Part shown: in pieces, positions 1 to 12,100 of the stretch
Layout of the letters: each line of letters opens with the position of its first letter
Position numbering within the stretch: the first letter of the stretch is position 1
Source of the DNA: Neodontobutis hainanensis
Lineage: Eukaryota; Chordata; Actinopteri; Gobiiformes; Odontobutidae
DNA length: 64,000 nucleotides
Direction of reading: 5' to 3'
NCBI GenBank assembly: GCA_024349245.1
Contig: JALDNG010000020.1
Location: 1,080,001-1,144,000, forward strand
Program-made: the position numbers and the translations under genes
Notes under the pieces: model-generated
The model's input: only the letters and a program-made list of their open reading frames with translations
What the model was told of the DNA's origin: nothing
Database searches by the model: none

Positions 1-41
1 CTGAAAAGCTGAATTACCTTTTTTTAATCTTTGTGTCACAG

Positions 42-196
42 GCCAGTCGTCTTTGAGTTTCTCGGGGAACAGCTACATTAAATACAGAGTGACAGACCGA
101 CTCCAGACAGAGCTGAAGCTGAGTCTCCGGATCAGGACTCTGCAGAACCGAGGCATTATCATGTACACTCACAACGAGCCCTGCACCGTGCTCAAG
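42..196 (+). CDS. fat3: fat3 exon, first in window: laminin G part 1
   Basis: Acceptor TTGTGTCACAG ends at 41; donor AAG|GTACTT follows 196. The exon starts two bases before a codon boundary and ends in phase 0. It encodes SLSFSGNSYIKYRV and then MYTHNEPCTVLK, the beginning of the laminin G beta-sandwich. FSGNSY(V/I)KY is a signature of the FAT laminin G domain. Confidence 0.9.
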
Positions 197-3100
197 GTAC
201 TTATTTCTACCTTTTCATTTTCTGTCACCTTTAATTGACCTGAGACTGTGAGCTTTTACACCCTCGCCCTACTCACTACCCTGTGAAGGATAATCTGAAA
301 CCAAACAGTGTCCAGGATGTGTGACTTATAAAAGCAGGTCTGCACTGATGCTGACTTCTGCTCGACATTGAAGACACGCAGATCCTACAAATTCTTAAAC
401 TAGACAATGACATAATGTCTTGCAGAGTTGGAGAGTAAAAGCTTTGTCAGACAATTTAGTTTTAAAGATTAATTCATTGCTACTTGCACTTGGTATGTTA
501 CCATGGTGATGAGGAGTTCCTGGTGCTGTCAAAGGTGAGCTCTATACTTAGAGCCTATGCTGTTGGAGATACTGTAGGTTCAGCTGCGAGTGTCATACAG
601 AGCCCAGAGGCATTATTAATAGAGTATACTACCATTTTTTTTTACTGGAGTACAATACAGTGTAAATATATTATTAACACAGCAAGTTTAGCCCTGATTT
701 TGGACTTTCAGACCTTCTTTAGTTTTCATTTAGATTAAGACCTAGTGCAATTCTTGTTTTCTATTGTTGTTGCATATTGGTTCCTGGCTGTTTATCCTGG
801 TTTATTTCTGGGTTCAGGCCTGGTTTAGTGTTATACCAGTAGGTGGCAGTAAGGAGCATACAAAAAAAACAACTCTTATCTTACACTAATGCATACATTT
901 ACTTTCCAAATATGTCAGCTCCAGAGCTCAGTTTTCTCTGAAATATAGTTCTGAAACATTTTTTATTCATTTGTTCTGTTGCTCCTTTGCACCGCTGACT
1001 GTTTGCTTGCGTCTGTTTCAGTTGGAGGAGGGTAAGCTGTGGTTCCAGTTGGCCTGTGGATCTGGATCAGGGGACGGTCCGGACTTGTTGGGAATCTCAG
1101 GACGTCCCATCAATGACGGTAGCTGGCACACGGTAGCGCTGGAGCTCAGTCGAAACGTCAGCAGCCTGGCCATCGACGACAGTTACGTGGAGCAGCGCCG
1201 TGGGCCTCTCTACGCCCCTTTGGGACCGGACAAGACCATCTACTTCGGAGCACTGGTCAGGGTTCAGGACGTTGTAGTTCTGGTTCAATCTAGTTTCGGT
1301 CAAACACATTTTTCTCTTGTTTTGTCACTAGTTTATTTTTTAAGACTTTGTTTAGTGATTATTTAGTCTTGTTTCAATCCTTTTCTTTTGAATTGGTCCA
1401 TTATAATTCCCTTGTTACTCAAGGGTTTATTCCTGTAGTGTTGTTTTGTCCTGTTTTAACTCCGGTCCTCTCTCCTCAGGTTCAGCACCCGTCCTCTCGG
1501 GGTCTGGTGGTCTCGCAGAAGGAGCCGCGGGTTCTGGAGGGGTTTCAGGGCTGTTTGGACTCAGTGATGCTCAACAACAACGAGCTGCCTCTGCAGAATA
1601 AGCGCTCGCGTTACGCCGAGGTGGTGGGACTGACCGAGCTGAAGCTGGGCTGTATCCTGTACCCGGACCCCTGCGGGACCCAGCCCTGCCGCAATGGAGG
1701 CACCTGCACCACTCTGCCCTCTGGAGGTGGGATACAGGACTGCACTGTTATTACACTTTTTCAGCCGAAACTTAAAGATAGGCCTTCTGGGACATATGAA
1801 ACTGACCTGTTCTCTCTTTGTTGGGGCAGGTTTCTCATGCAGCTGCAGCCCTCAGTACACCGGGGGGCGCTGTGAGCTGGAGATTACAGCCTGTGTCCCC
1901 AACCCATGTCAGAACGGAGGAGTGTGTAAAACTATTGGGAACGCTTTTCTCTGCAGCTGCAGGAGGGGATTCAAGGGGCTCACGTGAGTTGACCGCAGAA
2001 AATAAAACCTTTTAGTCGCTCTTTTGATGCGAAGGATCCTGTTTTAAAACACTTCCAATAAGAATGTCCAGACTGTAAAAAATGTTTGGGGGTTTGTCAC
2101 CATTTATTGAATACAATGGACTAGGAACAATCAAGAACCCATCTCAACACAACCTCAATATTATCTGGAAAAAAAAGAAAAATAGAAAAGGTGTAACTGT
2201 CTCTAATTTAGTCTTCTCATTTCTTTATAGATGGGTCTATTCTGACAAACATACAAAAAAAAAAAAGAAAAAAATGCAGTTCCAGATTGAAACCACACAG
2301 TGGCAGTGTTGAACTACACTTCACCTTCTCCCGTCTCCTCATTAGTATTCAGAGTCAGAATAAATGCAGTATATAAATAAATAACGTCTAAATCCACTGT
2401 GGCGCCGGGCCAAAGCTCACTGCTGAATGTGATCAGACCCAGACTCAGAGCAGCTTTATCACTTCTCATCTCGTATCACAGTGTGTCATAGTCCGAGTCG
2501 AAAGGTGACACACAAACATGTGATGCAGTTAGGTTTGGGGAACAGCCTGAGGAGATTTATCTTTGTGTGCAATGTGTCTACAAAGATTTAGTGCCAGTCT
2601 AATGTCCTGCATCCTTATTTTTCTGTGATACCAACGAAATGTAAAAATAAGCTTACTGCTACTGAGTTCCTTAATGTTGGGGGGGCTTTGGGCAAAAGGT
2701 GGGGTATGAGGATTAACTTGAGATGAGGGGGTCTTCTTGCTCACATTCATTCACGAGGGACACTTTAGAGTTAACCTGTACATGCATGTGTTTGGACGGT
2801 GGGAGGAAGCCGGAGTACCCGGAGAGAACCCACAGTAACACGTGGAGGACATGCAGACTCTTCACAGAAAGACCTGAGTCGGCTGAGAATGTTTGAGGTG
2901 ACCGGGTTTTGAACTCACAACCTTCTTGCTGTGAGGCAGGAGTGCTAACCACTCTGTTGTGGAAAATAGATCACAATCGTATTAAATAATTCCAAAGTAA
3001 AGCTACAAAGTCAGTATTCATTTTTATAAATGGTTTATGCAGACTTTACGGGGCATACAAAGACAGTATGTGAATTTTATTGAGTGCAAGGCAGTAAGGG

Positions 3101-6100
3101 GTTAATACGTTTTAGGCTGTTTTAAGAATTTAAATGTATTTATACAATTGTCAGTTCAGTGACAGTAATAGAATAATCATAAGCCTGACTAATATAAGTA
3201 CAACACCAGTCCCATATTTAATGAAAGAATGAATATTGTAGTACTACTTTAATCAGTAGGCCTACAGTAGTATTAGCAGTAGGTGTAGTAGTAGGCAGCA
3301 ACAGTATTGTATTTGTAGTAGTGACAGTACTATTTATAGCACTAAGTATTAATAGCAACAACAGTATCGTAGGACACTCAAAGCACAATATAAAGAGCGA
3401 CACCTGTTGTACAGCTGACAGGACACCTACAACTTGTTCCTGGAAAATGACCAAATTTACTAAAAATAATCCTTTTTGAAGCAATCACTCAGCACCAGAC
3501 AGAAACGTCTGCTCAATGGGCCCCATAACATAAAAATAGACCGAAAAATCAACAGGACAAATTTCTAATGCATCCTGGAAAACCGTACCTAAAGTACCTA
3601 AACCTAACCTACTGAGCTAAAAAAAACATCCACATGGCTACTGTAGAGTAAAACGCATCTCTGTACCTGCTGCTGTTTTTTCCTTCTTCATTGTTTTTTG
3701 ACCACAGCACACAGACTTTTTAAAAGTTCCTCTATTATCACAGGCTTTTAGAAGATAGATTCTCTAGTTTCAAATCGTTCCAAGACGTTTTGTTATTAGG
3801 TTAATGTCAGACTCTCCCTGCAGGTGTCAGGAGGACGTGAACGAGTGCGACCGCTCTAACCCCGAGGGCGAGTGTGAGAACGGCGGCGTGTGCGTAAACA
3901 CTCACGGCTCCTTCTACTGCAACTGTACGCCGGGCTTCGTGGGCCAGCGCTGCGGTCTGCGGCCGGTGGTGGTGCCGGATATGCAGGCGGGGCACGCTGT
4001 GGTCGGGAAGGAGGAGCTCATTGGTATCGCTGTGGTGCTCTTCGTCATCGTCACCCTTATCATACTTTTTATCGCGTTCCGTAAAAAGGTTTTCCAAAAG
4101 AACTACTCCAGGAATAACTTGTCTCTGGTGCAGGATCCTGCTACGGCCGCTCTTCTCAACAAAGGTGAGTATCTAGAGCAGGGGTGTGGAAATGTATAAG
4201 TGGGCCACGGGCCAAACACAAAAATTATTAGCATGTAATTGAAAGAAATACTTTTTTTTGTTCTGACGAGGTAGCGCCTTTGACCCAGCCCTTTCAAAAA
4301 TCTAAGCAGTTGTAGAAATGTGCACAAATGCACAAACCTACTTGATTTCTTTAAGACCCTAACTTTTGAAGTTAATGTGAGTCCCATGAGTGAGGGCACC
4401 AGGCAGTAGGCCATTACCAATGCTGGATTAAGTCTGCTCGACCATTTTTGCAGATTAAATCAATCATGTAATTTCAAGGAGAACATGACAATAACTGGGG
4501 GGCCAAATCAAATCCCTTGGTGGACCAATATTGGCCCCACCTTTGGCACCCCTTGTATTTTGTCTTTTTTGTTTCTATAAAGCAGTACAGTACGGTTTAC
4601 TTTGGTTTGAAATCTTGACCACTAATAGGGCTTGTGTTTCCCCTGTAACGTAATAGGTACTAAGGTTTGTGTGTGTGCAAGCTTTAGTAAACTAGCCTGT
4701 TCATTCTCTCAAGTTTCTGCAAACCGGATAGCATTTGCAAAATAATGCAGCAAACCGATTTCCTGAGACTGAGCTCTGATGTTTTTATCTCTCACTGGTG
4801 TCAGATCGCAGACAGAGCTGGAATTAATAAAATGTAAAATTGTGCGTTTTCATCAGACTGCACTTAATACAGGCCAGAGAAATTACATAAGAATTCATTT
4901 AGGTCCTGCTCTCCGATCAGCTACTGTGAGAACTAAAATTGCGTTGCTTATAAAACTTGTAAATGTATTGTCGGCATTCAAGCTGCATAGAGCATAAACT
5001 CCATTCCTTCCTCCTCCTTTAACAACTCCTCTCACCTCGCTCTGGGTTCAGTGTTAGGTCGATGCAGTTCCAAAATAATCTCCATCTTGTAATTCTGTGC
5101 TCAGCTGGTCTTTAACCCAAAGGATACACAATCATTATTTTCTTCTTATCGTCTAAAGCCAATGGTGTCCAGTTCAAGACCCTGCACTGTGGCATGGGAG
5201 ACCCCTTAAATCTCTACGCTGAGCCCACAGTGGTCGGGGTCGGGGGTTTGATCGGACCTCCTCAAGTCCCGGTCCGACCCATGGCTTATACTCCCTGCTC
5301 CAGGTTCAAAGTGCAAGGTAGGCTTTATTTACAACAGCAGAATACTCTTCCATTTTATTGGGAACACTTAGTTCAGGGAAGTTGATTTTAAGGAGCATTA
5401 CCTCTCACCTCTTTATCCTAGACTTTTTCAAATGGTCCAAAACAAATTGTTTCGAAGAATCCGGTCCAATCTGCTTTTTGGTTTGAAAAAAAGAGATGTT
5501 CTCAGTCCAGACCTTACTGAACCAGGTCTCGTTCATTGGCAAAAACTGGGCTAAAAACAAGAGGTCATAAACAATGAAACAAATGAAGAAGGGCAGTTGA
5601 AGGAAAGGGCTAAAAACAGAGAGATGTGATTTAATTTAACAGCACACAGCACAAATTAGAAATACATTTGCAAAGTAAAAATGTTTATAGTGTTATCACC
5701 AAAGACAGTAGGAACTCCTAAGTCATGTCAGTAACTGTAGTCACTGTTGTAAACCTATAGTGAGTAGTTACAGGCAGCCATTATGTTAAAATGAATCTTT
5801 CGTTTGAATAAGTACCCCTGGCTTTATTATTCAGTCAGTATTCATGAGCTAATGTTGTTCCAGACGACCCTCGGTCCACTTTGGAGAAGATGGTGGACGG
5901 CCGCAGTGTGGAGCAGACCGAGATGAGCACCTTTCACCCGGAGTCGCCTCGGTTTCTCTCAGGGACCACCAGGAGGGGGGTGGTGGTCTGCAGCGTGGCC
6001 CCCAACCTGCCCCCGGTGTCCCCCTGTCGCTCCGACTGTGACTCCTTGCGAAAAAGCCCCTGGGACAGTGATGAGGGTAAGACATATAGGTTTTTATTAT

Positions 6101-9100
6101 TTTTTTCAAACAATATTAAACAGTACAAACAAAAACTATTCCCTTGTCTTTCCTGAAATACTGGAGCAGAGGCAAGGATACAATCAGCCAAATGTCTAAA
6201 TAACATTCACATAAATAGTATATGATGGTGTCTCTGTACAAAAATGTCTACTTTTGTGATTAAAGAGCATTTACCAAATTATTACAAGGCAAAGACTCAT
6301 TAACATTTCTCCTTCCTCTGACTTTTCCTCAGGTAAAATGGTGGACATGGCTGAAGAGGTCACATGTTTTTCAGGGAGTAACAAAGGCAGTAACTCAGAG
6401 GTTCAGTCTCTCAGCTCGTTTCAGTCCGACTCCTGCGATGACAACGGTAAGACACGCCTCATTTTAGGGCTTCGGTTAATAATTCAAGTTGATGTACGCT
6501 TTTGACAATCATCACTGGACAATGCTCTGAGTTCATCAGTTTGTGTCGCTTCTTTTTGGATGTATTCTTGTGAGAAAATGTTGGTGAACTATTGGGACCC
6601 ATTAAGACGGTAAAGCATTAAGACGTAAAATAAACTTTTTCCACTCATTGAATATATCTGTTTATCAAACCTTTTTATTCACAAAAAGAATTGAGGCGAA
6701 TGAAATTAGTTAAAAACAGATTATGAGTGTTGTCATATATATTTTCTTTCGCCACCATTGATTCAGTGTTGACAATGTTCCTTATTCGACACACATGATT
6801 GGCCAAAGCAAGCTGAAAAGTCTCATTTATTAAGTTCTGTGACAAAAAGGCCTCACAGATTATTATGCCCGATCATGAATGAGGCCCAGTATTCTGATGG
6901 ATTCTGATAGAACCAGCGGTGCTTTTATGCAGTACATTTTTGCCCTGATTTCTTTGTATAAAGTGCCACTGATGTCCTAAAAGATCCTAAAGGTCATCAG
7001 TCTTCTGTAACAGAAATCTCCCTTGAGCCCAGACTGGAATTTCTAATGTCTAAAATAAAAAGAGGATATATTGTCCATTTCAAACTTCACCAACCTTTCC
7101 TCATGATGCATAAAGTGAGTTTTTGTCCGCGTTGTCTTTGTGGTCTTTGTGGTCTTTGTGGTCTTCAGGCGGCTGTGGTCTGCTGCTGGTTGTGGATTCT
7201 GTCTCTGTCATTGTGACTCACCTGATTTGATTTGCTGACTCATTCTTTTGCTTCCTGCAGCGACTCATAGCAGTTGTATTGTCATCCCAGAAGATGAGAC
7301 AATGATTCAATTGTGCCAAATGAACATTGCTCTGTTGTCATTGCTTTGGGCTCCATTAAAGAACGAGTCATGTTTTATTTGAGTTCTGTTTTCTCATCTG
7401 GCTGTTTTTATTGATGTGACAAGGCTGTGAGCATCAAATACACACCGAGAGGGACGGGACTGAAACTTAACAAGGACTTAACAAGGACTTAACAAGGACT
7501 AAGCATAGGACAGAACTTCAGACCAGCGTTTAAACCAGGATCACACAAAGGACTCAACAAGGGCAAAGACTCATACAAGAGTAAACAAAGATGGGACTAA
7601 ATCTAGGACTAAACCAAATATTCAACAAGCCTAAGACCAGAATCAAAACCTGTGCAAAACTAAACCTGGGAACTTTCTAGGACTAAATAAGTTTAGTACA
7701 GAAACATACTGCTGCCAGCGAAAATACATTTGACCTGTATTATGTAAAAAAAAGTGATATGTTTCTTATCAACAAGATAATTATCAAGAAGATATCAGCA
7801 AGTTTTTACAAAATAAATGTATTTCCTGTTACACTTGCATATTCATGTTTTTAGAATTATTATTAATAACGTGAAAAGAATTACATGTTGCGTTGTTTCT
7901 TGGCATTCTTTGAGCACAATGTGAAGAAACATTTAAGGACAGTCTGCTTCTGACATTTTTTTGTTGTGACAGTGAATGTATCTCAATAGAAATAGGCTAA
8001 ACTCTGATATAAAAAAAAAGGACATAAATGTAACGAGTTGAAATTGTGTAATTACGTGAAAATGTATTTTATAAAAGCATTATAATAATTGTCTTGTTCT
8101 CTAAAACATATGGTGTTGTAACTTAAACCCTAAATAATTTCATGGACCTGGCAGTAATTCTTCGGTAAAGCCTCATAAACTAGGACCAAACTTGAACTAA
8201 ATCAGAATGAAACCAGGTCTAAAAGTAGAACTTAACCTAAAACAGAACTTAACCTATATTACTAACATGGGGCTAAAGTGTAACTAGAGCTAAACCAGCG
8301 TAAAACCTGGTCTAAAACCCTGTCTTAACTCACACTAAACTTCCAAAGCTTAAAACAGGGCAGATAAGTGAGCCAGACTTAAATCCAGGACTAAACTAAC
8401 ACAAAACCAAGACTAAACCAGGCCTAGCTTTACTTTAGTTCGATCTTAAACCAGTACTAAAACCTGGACTAACCTGGATCTATATCCAGCATTATTTTAA
8501 GATTAAGCCTTGACGTTAACCAGGACTAAACCCATTAGAAAAAAACTAGAACTAAAGAACTAATCCAGAATTAAATTTGCAGAAAACCCAACCCAAAACT
8601 AGGCTGAACCAGTTTTAAACTGAAACAAAAGTAATTTAAGTGATGCCGGACTCAACAGGGACTAGATCCGCATAAATAAAAAAGACTTAACCTGGATTAA
8701 ACAAGGACTAAAGCGAGACCTAAACCAGGACAAAACCAGGACTATAAGCCAAGACTAAACCGACGGTCCCTCTCAGTGTTAACCAACAACAGCCTTGAAC
8801 CATAATGTTGCTTGATCTTTTTCATTTGCTAAACTGCTTTATTTTTTGATTTATTTTTTTAAACCCATGTCACAGGATTAAGAAGTGGGTCACATCCTGG
8901 ATTTTATTTTATTTATTATTTTTTGTTTTGAATTTGCTAAAAATCTCACAGTGCTGTATGTACTCTTTCCCTCCACAAGCCTCCATAGTGACCGTCATAC
9001 GATTGGTCAATGACGCGGTGGACACAATCGAGAGCGAAGGTACCATGTCTCACGCCTTTGTGTCCAACTCTCATTCCTGCTCCTTTTCAAACGCACAGGG

Positions 9101-12100
9101 TTCCCACCAGGTCTGGAAAACCTGGGAAAACTGGAGTATCACGTGATAATCATGGAAAAGGGCATTCAATTACATCAAAATGATTCTAGTTTGATTACGC
9201 ATTAGGTTAGAGCTGGATTTATTTGTATGATGTTTGCTAATTTGGTACCATTTCATTCATTAGTATTTTATTTGCGTCCTTTTCAGCACCATTTGTTGTT
9301 TTTTATAAATCCTAGTTTAGAGCTATTTTAGGAGTGGTTTTGTCCTATAGTTTATTACTGGTTTAAATCTGGTTCAGAATTAGTTTAGACCAGGGGTCTC
9401 AAACTTGCGGCCCGAGGGCCAACTGCGGCCCGCAAGACGATATTTTGTGGCCCGCAGGACAATATGAAAGTTTAATGTTAGTGCGCCCTGCGAGTTTTAT
9501 ATGAATGGCACGTTACCCTGTTGTGTGTGGAAGGTTCCTTTTTGTGCTGGAACTGAACAGACCTACCATCACAGTGGAGGATATGGCTCCTGGGGGCGGG
9601 CCATCGGCTGGGCTTGATGCTGGCAGAGAAACATTTAACACTAATGGAGGAGCCTGTGTAACATCCCATAGCCGTCATAAGATTTCTGCTTCTTTCGGTG
9701 TTTGAAATGAGCATGTTTGACCTTGAGCTGATATAAATACAATCTGCATGATGCCAAATCCAACATTGGATTTGGCATCATGCAGATTGTATTTTGTTTT
9801 TCCATCATTTGAAATGGGCTGATTTGTTTGAAAGTTGATGGCAATTTGACCACCACTATCAATGCAGATTTGTTATCATGACAAATCTGCAAACTAACAC
9901 CGATGTTCTGTTGACAATATCCCGAGGGTAGGAGACATCCACTCAGCAGCTCATTCATGTTCTTCAATATTCCATTTAAGTTCAGGATAGCTCAGGTTCA
10001 GAAGAACCCATTGAAGTTAAAGAACTGTTAGTAATGACGTTTTTTGTGAAATACCTGATCCGGCCCAGCCTCACCCAGACTCTGCCTCCTGCGGCCCCCA
10101 AGTCATTTGAGTTTGAGACCCCTGGTTTAGACTTGAGACCTCCCCTTGTCCTAGTTTAAACCTGTATTTGTCTTGAATTTAGTCTTTATTTAGACCTGGT
10201 TCAGTCCTAAATCTAGTTTTTGACAGCTGTTAGTCGAGTTTGTCTGTTTTAAGATGTACTGTCCTAGTATCATTCGTCATTTTACATTTGTGGATTTTCA
10301 CCCTTTAGATTTATGTTTTATTAAAACACTGTTGTATTAGGAAATATAGCAATATTGGAAAAAGTCATGTAAATTAATCTCCAGAAACAGTGGGAACCCT
10401 GATGCACTTTTCTTCATCATCTTTCATAAACCCCCCCCCCCCCCCACTGCGTCACGTTTGATCAGCTCCAGACAAAGATTGTTATTCTGCAGCAGTTTCA
10501 CTTTGGGCTAAAAATACACCTCTGAGCTATTTTTAAACCAGCGCTGCTCGTGTGCCACGTGCAGCAGCTCCTCAGATGGACAGGAAGCCAAGGCACCGCT
10601 GCAGGAGAGGGTTTCAAAATAAAACTCGCATACAATCATTCAAAAGGAATCACTTAAAAGAATCTAATTTTACTGGATAAATAATAATTATTATGACTTA
10701 TGCTGACATCAAAGGTGGAGGTCCAGAGGAGATGTTCTTTTTTAAAACTAATATTAGCCATGTGACCAGTCTTCAGGAATGTATTTTAATATATATTTTC
10801 AGAGATGACAAAAATATTTACTTCAAGGAGATCGTCAATTAATCACCAAATATATCACCTAGAAAGCTACCAGCCTGCACAAAGTTTAATATTTTGCTTT
10901 GGAAACGCACTGTATAACAGCTCAAGCTACAGTATATTTCAAAGACATTTATTACTGAATGCTAATTATTATTGCAATCTTGTGATATTAGTATTAGTAT
11001 CTTTTTGAGTTACTGAACAGAAATTATGTTTATTATTATGTTTTTGAATGTTGTGGTTTATGTCTCGTTCTAGGTTTAGACAAATGCCCAATGATTCATA
11101 TTTTAATAAGATATTATTAGGAGCAAAAGTAGAAAAGGTGTTTCTGCAGTTTACATTTACAAATAATATGGAATAAAATAAAAGATCTGCTTCAGGCTGA
11201 CATTAATTGTATCATAAAAACCGTAAAAACAAAATCTAGTGCAGCACAAAATAACAATTAGCTTCTACAGTGCTTGCGGTTATTTCGACATTTGGACTTG
11301 TGTGTCAAAGAAGGCTGCTTTAAATTATGACATTTTCATATTGACTTTTTTCTTTTTTTTTTTTTTTGTTTGAATGAGAGTCATTTGGAGCCAGCCCTCA
11401 CTTCCTGATCCCCGTTGATCCACCATCTTTTTCGTCATCTCTTTAGCTCTAGACCTTGCAGATTTGTTTCTTTTCCAGCTATTTCTTATTTGGCTTTAGC
11501 AGGTATTTAGCAGTTAGCGTTAATGTGTTGTTGTGCTGTTTTCCCGCTCGAACAGTGTCCGTCATGGACCAGGGTCAAACCTACAACAGAGGTGACTGCG
11601 ACAACCCCAACCATCCACCAAGTCCATCCATGTCTGTTCATCTCCATTTATCTCTGTCCATCTCTATATCTCCAGTTCTGTCTTTCTCTGTTGCTACTTC
11701 TGTCTTTGTGCACAGTGTAGACAAAAGGCTACAAATTCAAATGTGTTTAAACACGGTTCAGACCTGGATTTGTTTGAGTTTATTTAGATGAAACATGAAA
11801 TAATTATTTGCTTCAATATGGCCACTTAGGTAATTTTTTTTATTTAATTTTTTATTTTGTTTAAAAGTGATATTTAATGAAAGAAATCAATCATTAATTC
11901 TAATCATTGTTTAATAATTGTAAACTGGAAAACTCAGGCATAAACATAAACCGTTAACACAAAAGTAAAAACCCTAAGCCTCCCTTCTCACATTAACCGG
12001 TGGCGAGCGCAGAGAGAGGACGAGTTGAGCAGTTTGAGAAATTCCAGGTCTCCTACAAACGGCCCAGGTCCAGCTCCTGGGCCTCAGGGGCATTATCCTT

